Shown: positions 11,401 through 21,310 of the stretch, piece after piece
How positions within the stretch are numbered: the stretch's first letter is position 1
Layout: the number at the start of each line of letters is the position of its first letter
Assembly: GCA_029204225.1 (NCBI GenBank)
Contig: CM055094.1
Coordinates: 13,828,928 to 13,892,927, forward strand
DNA: 64,000 nt
Direction of reading: 5' to 3'
From: Diphasiastrum complanatum
Taxonomy: Eukaryota; Streptophyta; Lycopodiopsida; Lycopodiales; Lycopodiaceae
The notes under the pieces: model-generated
Database searches by the model: none
Seen by the model: only the letters and a program-made list of their open reading frames with translations
Told to the model about the DNA's origin: nothing
Program-made: the position numbers and the translations under genes

Positions 11401-14172
11401 TAAGTGCTTTTTCATTCAACATTCTACTACAGTAGCGCGCTCTCTTAATGCTTGTAGCATTCGGTATGATGTGCAAACTCTCAACAACTTCTGGCGACAG
11501 ATTTTTAGCAATTTTGATGCTCTCATGATCGTTTGTGACGCTTTATCATCCTTTCCATCAGCGCTCCATAACTCCATCAGCTTCTCCAGTGCCATCGCTC
11601 ACCATCAAACACACCAAAAGAGCGCCATCAAACATACCTTTCGAAAAAAACTAATCTACCAAGAATCACAAATTTGTTCAAACTTTTGCACAACAACATG
11701 CTGAGGGGTAGTGCAATTGGAGCACACATCACGACTCTAGTTTCACTGTTGTTTACTGGCTTTATTGGTTTTTATTTTCATAGCATGTTGGTACGCCGTA
11801 GCTTCAAGCATATTAAAAAAACTCTCATGGGTTTGCCTGTTAAAAATCATTTGATGCATGTGAAAGGGTCAACAATTTTTGAAATTGCAGACTATATGTG
11901 TCAATGCCAGTTGACTGAGGTTCTCTTAGGGCCTGACATTTTGTAACTTCAAAGTTGGTTCAAAAAATCGATTTCGAAATCGACTCGTTGAATTCAAGTT
12001 ACTATGCACCCTGGAAGAAGAATTATGTTATTGGTGCTCGTTTGTCAGAGCTATAACTTTGATTTTAGACATTGGTTCTCGGATTTTCCTTGAACTGAAT
12101 GCATGGTGAGTGAGATCCTTACCCTGTTGTTTGCATGCTTCAGTTAGTTCACTGAGTTGTGCATGTGTTGTTCAGTTTTTGCAAATGGGGTTAGTGCATT
12201 TGAGTGAATGCATGGCTATTCATAACGACTTTATATTTATATAGCCGGTTTTTTTTAAAGGCCTTTGCAAAATTTTTGATATAATCAAAGTTTTGGTCGA
12301 TTCGGTAAGAAGATTTTGGAGAATCTATTTAAATCGACATCTGAGAATGGAATTACCTATTCTCCTGACTTAATCAGGAGAATCTTGGATGAATATTTTT
12401 ATTATCCTAACTGCTATACCTATGTGATTGGATCCATGGAATTAGGATTGGCAATAAAATACTATTCTTCACGGTAATTATTCTCCAAGCGAGTGCCCTG
12501 TGAGTGGAAATTTGCTTTCTTGGTACTGTGCTTTTTATCGATTTAACTCTGGAGTAGGAATATTTCTAGTTAATAGAGTTAAATGATATTTTCGGTTCTT
12601 CCTTCGACACGGGGGTGCACCGAAAGGCCTATCTTAAAAGATTTTGCTCTTTAGGATTGGTTAAAGCTTTTCAGATACTTGTTAAAGTGAATGAATGGAA
12701 TAAGGTTGTAGTTTTTGAGAGGTAGCTCTATATTCGATTAAAAAAAAGTGTATCGAATATCGCAAAGAGTACCTGGTTTCAAATTTTATTGAATTTTATT
12801 AATTTTAGAAAACTTTAACAAAGTAATGGAAAGGGAGCTGGTGTGGTCAAAAGGGAAGTAGCCTAGCATTTACTTGTGTCTAAGGAGTTTTCGGGGGGCC
12901 TTCACTGATGAATTTTTTGGGTGACCGAAAAATCTAAGGGAGGAAGAAAATGAGACACCTGAGTAGGTAATTGTGATAGTGTTGTGTAATTTGGATTGGT
13001 TAATAATCCCTGTAAGAAAATTGCATAGCACTGATTTTTTGAATTCATTAAGCTGAATTTATTTTGAATATCTATAGGACCATGAGTTGACCCTATTTGT
13101 TATTGGAAATTCTGATATGGAACAAGAATGGGCACTGGGTTCACATGATTACTATAAAGAACCTTATTTCTAAGAGTTGTAACTCTTAGATGGTAGGAAT
13201 TCGGGATGGTAGTACCAACCAAAGTGGTTGTTTTATGTGACGGAAATACCATGAGCGGATTCTTGTTAAATCACAATTTTGGCAATGGATTATCAGAAAC
13301 CCTTAAAGGTTATTTCTCTTTTAATTTAAATCTCTACATTTTAGAAATTTCTTAAATACAAGACAATTGGATTGAGATTCATATAGTTCCTTCCAATGTG
13401 AAATTAGGTCTGAAGGACTGTTTAAGTTATATGAATTCATACTTCCATTTCAGTTTGTGAATATAGCTCAGAATCAATTGATGTTTTCAATTGATTAAGT
13501 GGAATTTTGATTTCATGAACCCAATTGATTATCTCTATTTGATGGTTGATTATTGAGAGTAATATTTCTAACACTCGGGATAAGATCTTTTATGATTTTA
13601 AGGAAAAAGTCCGGATGAAATAGTATTTATAATCTTTACTGACTTTTTCAAATCTTCGATATCTTATACCTGGAAGTTAGTTGGTAAAGCGCACAGTGTG
13701 AAGAGAACTCACCAGAAACTATTTGTTTTTGTATTGCTTGTAAGACACATAATCTATGAGTCATTCGGATTCATCAAGGAATTGTGTGCATAGGATACTG
13801 AATTCTTGGATGAGTATTTCTCAGTTGAGAAATAAACTTGATTCATTAGTGATAGTATCCCTGTGAGCTCAATTGGATATTGGATCCTAATGGTTCCAAG
13901 AATAGTAAACTGAATTTTGGGAATTCAACAGAACTTTGTAATCTCTAGATGTTGTTCTAGGAGATTGTATAAAGCTTATATTGTTAAAGATGAATGTTAT
14001 AAAGGTCTATAATCAATTGGTTGATCATAGAATTTGGATCTCATAATTTGATTAAGGATCGGTTTGGAAGAATATTCCTAGAATCCAGTGATTTGTCTTA
14101 GGGAGAAATAGCTAGGAGGAGAAATAGCTGCCACTCTGAATTTTAGTTGCGTCATGGGACCATCACCAATCT
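11401..14172. other. no gene recognised; probably decayed element interior
   Basis: AT-rich sequence. Except near 11.5-11.9 kb, where short frames give no recognisable family, there is no frame above 60 codons. Because it ends at a polypurine tract followed by an LTR-like start (14,173-14,186), the right part is best read as the decayed interior of a + strand LTR retrotransposon. No protein motif survives that I can see. Confidence 0.3.
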
Positions 14173-15190
14173 AGGTGGGGGATCATGTCGGAGATATTGC
14201 ATTGGAAGCCTGTGCCAACAATTTGTTATTTGATTTTTGGTGATTGTGCATTAGTGGTGAAACAAGAAATAAATAAGTGCGAACATGTGTAAGCCCCCAT
14301 CCCAATGAGCACATGTTGTAAATATTTTAGTTGAAATGAGTTGTAATAAATGACCCATTAGAAATAAAATATAAATGGCCCATTAGAAATAAAATATAAT
14401 AGAAGAGGCCAAAATGATAGCTAATGAACATATGCTTAGGTGGCAGTATCACATACCTATCACATGGGAAACAGTACATGGGCACCACCTAGGATAGCCA
14501 ATAGTCATTTAAGAGGTGTGCCAGATGGGCAACCAATAGAATGAAGAGATGAAGGGCCTACCTCAACCATAAAAAGACATCTCATGTACTCATTTTGCAT
14601 GTTCAATCAAGAGGAGGAACTTTTGTGGAGATTTTGTTGTGAATATCCATGCCTCTAACCATGTGCTCTCTCATGCTTTTGATTCCTTTTGAATTTTCTC
14701 TTGTTTGCTTTGTGTTTTGTGTAGTGTTAATCCATGCTTAGAGAGTTTGGTGTAGACGTATGGCACCTCCCTTGCTAATCAGTGATTATGTGTAGTGTTA
14801 ATGGAGATTTGTTGTTTATGTAGTGTTAATTGCTATTGCTAGTAGTGAATTAAGGTGATGCTAGTGTTAGAGTTTAGTGTTAAATTGATAAGCTTAGTTT
14901 TAAATCGGTTGGAGTAGTGTTAAGAACCCTTCTTGCATTGGATCTTGAATGCATGCATAATGGATTGATGACAACTATCCCATGGGAACGCATTCTACTT
15001 TGTAAATAGTAGACTCCACGTGTGTTGAATCCTTGAATTGAATCCACTTCAATTCTCCTAGTACGCTCATGAGTTTTGAATGGACTTAGCTGAACTACTC
15101 CGCCTCAATGTTCATCTTGAAAACCATTGATAACACTTCATGTTTGCATCCTTCTTAGGACTAATTTAGCAACCACTCTCCAACAATGAT
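14173..15190 (+). mobile_element. polypurine tract and 3' LTR of a + strand element
   Basis: A purine-rich AGGTGGGGGA tract (14,173-14,182) is followed after a few bases by TGTCGGAGATATTG at 14,186, a typical LTR start. Inside, the GTGCTCATTGGG block is present in reverse at 14,290-14,315, a CAAT-like ACCAATAGA lies near 14,531, and a CATAAAAAGA TATA-like box is at 14,568-14,577. Six TAGTGTTAA repeats follow at 14,722-14,925. The right end was placed only roughly, before the (GA)n array at 15,249. Confidence 0.5.
14722..14925 (+). repeat. six short TAGTGTTAA repeats
   Basis: The 9-mer TAGTGTTAA occurs at 14,722, 14,793, 14,821, 14,875 and 14,915, with a one-base variant at 14,862. Spacing is irregular (13-71 bp). 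They lie downstream of the TATA-like box in the untranslated part of the LTR. Confidence 0.7.
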
Positions 15191-15244
15191 ACAAATAAAA
15201 TGTTATCCATGAATTAAATGAGAGATCAGATCAAAAGAGAGATC

Positions 15245-15248
<4 letters not shown>

Positions 15249-15305
<57 letters not shown>
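15249..15305 (+). repeat. (GA)n microsatellite, 57 bp
   Basis: Uninterrupted GA array with purines on the + strand, the shortest of the seven in the window. It is 340 bp downstream of the aspartic-protease stop codon. The 340 bp between them hold no gene that I recognise. Confidence 0.99.
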
Positions 15306-15308
<3 letters not shown>

Positions 15309-15647
15309 AGTTGACTACATGATAAATGTTTAGCAAAAGGTCTCTTAATTCTCTGATCAAGAAATCATACGTGCGCTACAGTATTTCAAGATACATTATG
15401 CTACATTTTGCATCTCCTAATCATGCTATTTACTTCTACTTCATCGATGGTCTTCACAATGCACATTCTCGGATACAGAACATAGTACTTAACTATGAAG
15501 CTTTACGAATAGCGTCGCTTTTACTAACATCAAAGCAAGCATGCATATGCAAATAGTAACTTGGCAAATGCTTGCAGTTAGGAGTTAATTAGACAGATAA
15601 AGCAAAAGTTCTTCTCTTGCAGCCAGTGAGAATACGAACAGTGGGTA

Positions 15648-17024
15648 TCACGGCTTGGAGGAGGAGCTGCTGCTACTTCCATCGCATGGATGTGGAACAA
15701 AGGATATCAGGTCATTCACATTGTCGACAAGGACTTCAAAGTTCTGTTGGGTAATACTCCCTATAAGTGTGAAGTTTCCACCTGGAAACATATTCAGACA
15801 AACAATGTCTTTTGTAGCAGGAAACAAGTAGTTATCTGTTGGCAGAATCATGTCAGCGTCTAAGAAGTGAAAGACAATTGATGGAATGCTATAATTTTGT
15901 TGATTAGATATGTCAAAACACACGGCACTCTGATTTTGAAAGTTGTTCACGCGAGGGAGACCAGAAACGCTTTGTAAGAATGCGGTTTCTATCAAAGGAT
16001 ATGTATCAGCGGCAATATATGTGATCGTGAAGGCCAGGTTGAATAGGGTAGGTTCCTGGGGAGGCATGTCTATTCTCTTACCTCCAACACTGATTGCTTG
16101 CAGATCCACAAGATACTCCGAACCCTTGAGTAAGGGAGTTGTGTGTACTCCAGTGCGGCCACTAAGGGTAGCAGCATCCCCCATGATCAAACGGCTGCTC
16201 ACAGTAGCAGCAAATTTTAATGGTACCAAACAATACAAAAACTTGTTTGAAATATTATAATTGGCTGCCAGCTGCGAAGGTAAAGAAAGGGGAAGTCTAT
16301 TGAGAGAAGCAAAGCCTTGAAAATTCTTGTCCCCATGCATTTTGGGTGCAAAGCCAAAGACAAAATTATTGAACTGTACTTGAGAGTTATCCATGGCATT
16401 AAGGGTGAGAGTTTCCGTAGCAAGCTTAGCAACCAGGACGCTATAAGAAGAATTAAATTCACACGTGCCATTTTGGCATTGCCGACGTTCCGGCCGCAAG
16501 TCTTGACATTGTGAAGATTCGCAAGATATGTTGCTATAGGTTGAAGATTCTCGGGGATTGAAGAGATGCGGCTGATGACGCAGTTTTGTGGTAAGCACCC
16601 AAGACGCATCGGCATTACCGGTACTCATCGACATCGTGAGAGCAAATTGTTTACTTGGAGTTCCCAGCTTCACCGCCAAATAATAACTTGCCGAGTTTGG
16701 ATCTACTCCTCTTGATACTATCGGTGGTGATATGACATCTGTTGGTGACACATTCCCTCTAGGTGCTGCAATTCCATTAGCAAGGTAGTTAAATCTTTCG
16801 TTGCCTAGCTTTAACTCTGTAGCCATTCTAGTCTCATATTCATCCTGCAAAGGCTTTGAAAATCCTAAGGAGGCCAATGAATGATGATATTGGCTTAACA
16901 TTTCAAACCCAATACTGGGAGAGGAGGAAAGGAGGCATGTCACATGGACAAGTACGATAGAAGTGACAAGGATAAAATGGAGAAGTGGGAAGAAGCATGT
17001 GAGCTCAAACTTGGTGCTAGCCAT
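15648..17024 (-). CDS. nepenthesin-type aspartic-protease-like protein, catalytic Asp residues lost
   Basis: A single-exon frame of 458 residues. The start ATG at 17,024 was chosen because the longer frame upstream only reads through the (CT)n tract; from this Met a signal peptide follows (hydrophobic residues 11-32). The pepsin-like A1 fold is clear: YYLAVKLGTP at 114-123, the Cys-rich plant nepenthesin insertion (CESSQCQ...CQNGTC, about 168-198) and the C-terminal LIGSITQQNFEVLVD motif (420-434). Both catalytic motifs are altered: DTG is STG (Ser134) and DSGTT is NLAFT (Asn329). It should therefore be secreted and catalytically dead, like inhibitor or lectin-like members of this family. The intact frame argues for a gene under constraint or only recently released. 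Function is unknown; cell-wall inhibitor or defence roles are possibilities by family analogy. Confidence 0.85.
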   Translation of the reverse strand: MASTKFELTCFFPLLHFILVTSIVLVHVTCLLSSSPSIGFEMLSQYHHSLASLGFSKPLQDEYETRMATELKLGNERFNYLANGIAAPRGNVSPTDVISPPIVSRGVDPNSASYYLAVKLGTPSKQFALTMSMSTGNADASWVLTTKLRHQPHLFNPRESSTYSNISCESSQCQDLRPERRQCQNGTCEFNSSYSVLVAKLATETLTLNAMDNSQVQFNNFVFGFAPKMHGDKNFQGFASLNRLPLSLPSQLAANYNISNKFLYCLVPLKFAATVSSRLIMGDAATLSGRTGVHTTPLLKGSEYLVDLQAISVGGKRIDMPPQEPTLFNLAFTITYIAADTYPLIETAFLQSVSGLPRVNNFQNQSAVCFDISNQQNYSIPSIVFHFLDADMILPTDNYLFPATKDIVCLNMFPGGNFTLIGSITQQNFEVLVDNVNDLISFVPHPCDGSSSSSSSKP

Positions 17025-17036
17025 AGCTTCCTCAAG

Positions 17037-17038
<2 letters not shown>

Positions 17039-17127
<89 letters not shown>
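17039..17127 (+). repeat. (GA)n microsatellite in a presumed 5' UTR, 89 bp
   Basis: Purines lie on the + strand, so the protease transcript would carry (CU)n. The array ends 14 bp upstream of the protease ATG, and a TATA-like box stands 16 bp upstream of the array. Pyrimidine-rich leaders are common in plants, but a pure array of this length is unusual and length-variable by nature. Confidence 0.98.
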
Positions 17128-17130
<3 letters not shown>

Positions 17131-17142
17131 GTGCACAAAGTT

Positions 17143-17152
17143 GTATTTAAAG
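17143..17152 (-). promoter_or_regulatory. TATA-like box of the protease gene
   Basis: The minus strand reads CTTTAAATAC 119 bp upstream of the start codon and just upstream of the (CT)n tract. Transcription would begin inside or at the edge of the tract. The same box and surroundings are duplicated at 18,150-18,159. Confidence 0.45.
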
Positions 17153-17198
17153 GCATCCTCTTTGTTTTGAGGTGTATCTTACAATAGAGAAGGTCCCA

Positions 17199-17925
17199 AG
17201 GTAGTGGGCCTGGCCTTGGTGTAATGCTCCATTGGAAAAGTTATTAGAAGTAGAAATCATGTTTAAAATTAGATTGATTCCGGAAGAAATTCCAAGAGAA
17301 TCTTAAAACATAGAAGGCCTTGATGTTGTGGGCTTGTCTTTGGTGTAATGCTCCATTGAAAAAGTTATTAGAAGTATAAATCATGTTTAAAAATAGATTG
17401 ATTCCCGAAGAAATTCCAAGATTGTGGGCCTTTCCTTGGTGTATTTGTGGAAGAAATTCCAAGAGCATCTTAAAATATAGAAGGCCACAAGTTTGTGGGC
17501 CTTTCCTTGTGCTCCATTGAAAAAAGTTATCGAAAGTAGAAATCATGTTTAAAAATAGATTGATTATGGAAAAAATCCCACGGACATCTTAAAATAAAGG
17601 ACCCGAGTTGTGGGACTTAAAGCCTTGGTGTAATTCTAGAAGAAATTTCAAAAGTATCTTAAATAAAAAAAGACCACGAGGTCGTGGGCCTTTCCTTGGT
17701 GTTGGTGTAACATTCCATTGAAAAAGTTATGAGGAAATGAAATCATGTTTTAAAATAGATTTATCCCGGAAGAAATCCCAAGAACATTTAACATTAAAAG
17801 AAGGCCTCGAGGTTGTGGGGCTTTCCTTGGTGTAATGCTCTATTGAAAAGGTCATTAGAAATAGAGATTGTACTTAAGAATAGATTGATTCAGGAATAAA
17901 TCGCAAACAAATCCATCAATAAAGG
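17199..17925. repeat. degenerate tandem array, ~115-bp units (about seven)
   Basis: Units begin near 17,199, 17,311, 17,421, 17,481, 17,597, 17,671 and 17,799. Each carries TTGTGGGCCTTTCCTTGG, then in full units GTAATGCTCCATTGAAAAAG and AATCATGTTTAAAA, and ends AAGAAATTCCAAGAGCATC. Units 3 and 5 lack the middle. It lies directly upstream of the protease gene and links its promoter segment to the second copy at 18,139. No coding capacity. Confidence 0.8.
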
Positions 17926-18027
17926 TTAGTTTCACTCCAGCAAGTCCTAGGAAGTGACCTTACTAATAAATTTTTTTTAGCACATTTCATAAAAACCACC
18001 ATCAAATGGATCCAAAAAACAATCAAA

Positions 18028-18138
<111 letters not shown>

Positions 18139-18290
18139 TGCACAAAGTTGTATTTAAAGGCATCCTCTTTGTTTTGTGGAGCATCTTACAATAGAGGAGG
18201 TCCCAAGGTAGTGGGCCTTTCCTTGGTGTAATGCTCCATTGGAAAAGTTATTAGAAGAAGAAATCATGTTTAAAATTAGATTGATTTTTG
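18139..18290. repeat. duplicate of the protease upstream segment
   Basis: Matches 17,128-17,285 nearly base for base, including TGCACAAAGTTGTATTTAAA, the TATA-like box (18,150-18,159, minus strand) and the first unit of the tandem array. In the minus-strand direction the (CT)n tract follows but no protease frame does. It is a promoter-plus-leader copy without its gene. Confidence 0.85.
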
Positions 18291-18620
18291 CTTTTCTCAC
18301 ATGCTTTGGTGAATATTCTTGTGTAGATGATGCTATGCAAGTAGGTGGATGTTTTTATGATTTTCCAAAAACTAATGGATATGGAAAAGATGTCTTGGTC
18401 AATGACTTTGATGGTCAAGTGGAAGATCAAGAGGTTGAACTCAAAGGGCTTCAACAACACAAAACAAAAGGTGGCAATTTGGAGCTAGTCAAGAGCATTA
18501 AAGGAGAGTCAATTGGAAAAGATGTTTTGAATCTGGTTTTTCAGATTATTGAAGACTCAAGTAAGTCCAAAGGAGCAGCAAGGAAGTGTTTTTCAGGTTT
18601 ACTTTACTTATTTTATCTCA
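18239..18620 (+). pseudogene. coding-like fragment, homologous to 23.75-24.0 kb
   Basis: The + strand encodes EDQEVELKGLQ, GNLELVKSIKGESIGK and, after a likely splice or frame change, ARKCFSGLLYLFYLMFE. The minus strand at 24,000-23,740 encodes DDQEVDLKGLQ, GNLELANSIKGESIGK and ARKCCSSLLYFFYLMFE. Conservation of protein-level blocks in two separate places suggests a real former gene, host or transposon. The family is not recognised. Both copies show TTTTTCAG or TTTGCAG before ATTGAAGAC-like sequence, so an intron boundary is possible. Here the fragment runs directly into copia gag remains. Confidence 0.45.
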
Positions 18621-18689
18621 TGTTTGAGCTCATTATATCACTCTTTCATGTGAAGATGGCATCTTGTGGTAAGATGGAGATGGAGGCAA

Positions 18690-19054
18690 AGAATTTTAAC
18701 TTTCACCTATCTTTCTTCTTATCAACAAAAGAGGAAGGATCACCTTCTAGATGTAGACTTGGATTCATAAAACTTCTTCAAAGATTCCCAAGCCTCTTCA
18801 GATGAATTGCTCTTACCAATCTCCTTGAGTAGCTCGTTGGTAACATTCATCTTGATCATGTGTAGAGCTTTATTTGATCTCTTGTCATACCTCACTTGAT
18901 CTTGAGGTGCTTGATGCCTCTCCTCTACACCTGCAACAATCTCCATCAAGTCATTCATCTCCAATTAGAATTCCATCCCCATCTTCCAAGTAGAATAGTT
19001 TGTTGAGGTAAGCCTATCATTGCTCTCCAATATAAAGCCTCCACTTGTAGCCAT
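18690..19054 (-). pseudogene. copia gag fragment with internal deletion
   Basis: Homologous to the start of the intact polyprotein at 31-35 kb. From Met (19,054) it reads SGGFILESNDRLTS, then a stop inside EF*LEMNDL, then residues equivalent to 31-103. It then jumps, without residues 104-230, to the KKKDR block before the zinc knuckle (18,745-18,690). The untranslated sequence right of it (to about 19,120) also matches the leader of the intact element. Confidence 0.85.
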
Positions 19055-19230
19055 GTTGAAGTGACCGATCTTCTCCTTTCAACCTGTTCCAATGCCCAAA
19101 TAACTCTTTTAAATGACAACAAATGTATTTAAGAAGACGTTACATAACGTTTAATATTAAAATCATAATTGGAGGGAAAGCAGTTTTCCCACCCTCACTA
19201 TGACCTTCCGGGAAACAACATCACATGACA

Positions 19231-19239
19231 CTATATAAG
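19231..19239 (+). promoter_or_regulatory. TATA-like box upstream of the hairpin array
   Basis: CTATATAAG on the + strand, preceded by CATGACA. About 100 bp downstream is CATACGGTAAGCACC (19,341-19,355), which fits a plant 5' splice donor. No protein-coding frame of note follows. If active it would drive a non-coding transcript that includes the hairpin array. Confidence 0.35.
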
Positions 19240-19494
19240 CACACAGTTCCGACGATTGTTCCTCACAACACCATAAAGAGTTTGTTTGTCTTTCACATAC
19301 TGCAAGAGCGCCCTACCAGTCCTCTACTCCACAAGAAGATATCATACGGTAAGCACCTTTCAACTCAAAGCGTTTTTTATTCTATAATTGTCTTATCATG
19401 CTTTTTGTTTTTGCTATGATACTTCCATGATAAATCTCAAGTATGGCTAGATCTTACGCACTACATATGGCTCTTTATGGGTTTTCTTATGAGG

Positions 19495-20160
19495 AAATGA
19501 TAATTGTCCGGCGATGGATAACGATGGACAGATCAAGATGTTTTTGTTAAGAGAAAACGTGTACATCTTGCCTCATTGGCAGTGATGGATAGTTAGCCAC
19601 AAATCACATCTTTTCAAGATGATTGACAAAGCTCAGGTGGCAGCGATGAACCGCTTGCTACCTTTTCAACTTTGAAATGGTTTTATGGTTTTTGTAGTCA
19701 GCGATGGGATGGCCATATCATTTGCTATTCTGTGGCTTCATAATAACACAAGTGATAGCCTCTGCCTAGCGATGAACAAGGGGCTCACTTCTACACTTTT
19801 GATAAATACATATCTATGCTGAAAGAGCTTATGTCCAGTGATGGACAACAAGCTCTACCAGCTATTTTTTACATAAAAGATTAACAAATACACCTCCTAC
19901 TGTCCATTGATGGACAGTAGGAACATCTACTTGTTTATCAATGATCTCTTATATGATACATAAGCTTATTGTCTAGTCATGGACATCAAGTTTGAACATG
20001 CAATCTATATTTAAGACTTTTCTATAAACACTTCCTACTGCCCACCAGCAATGGACAATAGGATTCTCTATGGCTCACCTTTAACAAAAATTAGAGCTTT
20101 CTCATATAAATGCTCAAGGGAGCAAGCAATGATTTTGTCTCTGATCTAGCAATGAAATGA
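19495..20160 (+). repeat. tandem array of ~69-bp units folding as hairpins
   Basis: A core of the form (G)YCCAGYGATGGAC recurs with the A of its ATG at 19,514, 19,585, 19,646, 19,704, 19,772, 19,841, 19,910, 19,979, 20,051 and 20,129. Spacings are 71, 61, 58, 68, 69, 69, 69, 72 and 78 bp. From 19,635 on, most cores sit in or next to the loop of an inverted repeat whose arms differ between units. Best cases: 19,895-19,922 (perfect 12-bp arms, loop TTGA), 19,824-19,856 (AGAGCTT and TGTCCA stems), 19,965-19,990, 20,033-20,063 and 19,635-19,663 (11-bp stem with one bulge). AT-rich spacers of about 38 bp separate them. No coding frame spans the array. It is not a CRISPR array and matches no family I know. 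Confidence 0.7.
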
Positions 20161-20185
20161 TATTCTTAAATGTCTTTTTAAGCTT

Positions 20186-20479
20186 TCAAAAACCACCTAG
20201 ATCCTCATCATTAGTAGTAAAGTTGATTTTCTTGCTACCTTCATCTCTTTGCTTCTTCAAACATTCATTAGCAAAATTCCCTTTGATTCCACAATAGAAG
20301 CATTTTAACTTTGATCTATCTTTCTTCTTACTAACAAAAGAGGAATGCTCACCTTGATCTTGACCCTTTGACCACTTGCCTATGCCTTTTCTCTTGAACT
20401 TGCCTTTCATGAACATAGCCTCCTCTTCATATTGAGATGTTGATGTAGATCCACCTCTTTCTTGAAGCCTAAACTCAAG
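20186..20479 (-). pseudogene. copia gag fragment with a mutated zinc knuckle
   Basis: Matches residues 187-280 of the intact polyprotein (LEFRLQ at 20,479, then KGKFK, GQDQGEHSS, KKKDRSKLK). The CCHC knuckle reads CFYCGIKGNFANEC, so the zinc-binding His is Asn. At its upstream edge it abuts a + strand protease fragment, so the element has been inverted at this point. Confidence 0.85.
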
Positions 20480-20493
20480 TCCAATATCAAGTG

Positions 20494-20735
20494 AAGGTGA
20501 CAAAGATTCATGGTGGATTGATAGTGGAGCTAGTTCCCACATGACTAGTCACAAGTTCTTTACTTCTTTGGTCACTTACAATGGAGCCAAGAAAGTGATT
20601 CACATGGCCAATGGTGGTGAGTGTTTGATTGAAGGTATTGGTTCAATTCCTATTTGTCTTTCTACTAATAGGAAAGTAAGACTTGATGGTGTTCTTTACA
20701 TTCCTTCACTTTCAAAAAATTTGTTAAGTGTTGGA
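20494..20735 (+). pseudogene. copia protease fragment (+ strand)
   Basis: Encodes WWIDSGASSHMT followed by the conserved CLIEGIGSIPI and VLYIPSLSKNLLSV blocks, equivalent to residues 302-376 of the intact element. The active-site DSGAS is intact. The frame is cut at 20,736 by the CACTACAA end of a DNA transposon. Its orientation is opposite to the gag fragment that ends at 20,479. Confidence 0.85.
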
Positions 20736-21310
20736 CACTACAACTTGTCGCGATTTGCGATGTGAGTCGCGATCTTAATTTTTAATTATTTTCGTCGCGG
20801 ATGTCTCAAAACACGTCACAATGGAGTCATCGGATTCTGACATGTTTTAAGCACATCGAATTTTGACATCTGCTAATTGTCGGATTCTTCGACAACAATG
20901 GGATGTTCAGACTCCGGGATCCTACGTGGATGTCGGATTCCGACGTGTCGACATGGATGTCAAAAACTGACATCCAGTGTGGACATCAAAATCTAACATT
21001 CAAGCTGACATGGCTAATCCGACATGGATCTGAAGTAAAAAAATCTTGGTCGTCAGACTTTGATGTGTTTGAAACACGTCAAATTTTGGCGCTGTTAACA
21101 GAATGCCCTTTCTGGACGCCCGATGTCCATTCGACGTCTGCCCTCCGACGTTTAAATTTATGTCGAATTCTGACGTGTTGGAAACATGTCGGAGTCCCGA
21201 CGTCTGTTAACAGAATGCCCTTTCTGGACATCCGACATCCATCGCAACATCTGTCCGAATATTGTTATGTTCGCAATAGGTAATAATTTTTTTTTTTAAA
21301 AAAAACTTAA

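Noticed and set aside
11674..11946. 90-codon + strand frame with a hydrophobic stretch
   Set aside because: No homologous counterpart or family motif; a frame of this length is unremarkable in this sequence.
17025..17156. A 44-residue N-terminal extension of the aspartic-protease-like protein
   Set aside because: The extra codons are nearly all (CT)n; a standard signal peptide starts at the internal Met (17,024), and a TATA-like box overlaps the extension.
19495..20160. CRISPR array
   Set aside because: Repeats are imperfect, the spacers are AT-rich rather than unique protospacer-like, no cas genes exist, and the setting is a plant nuclear genome.
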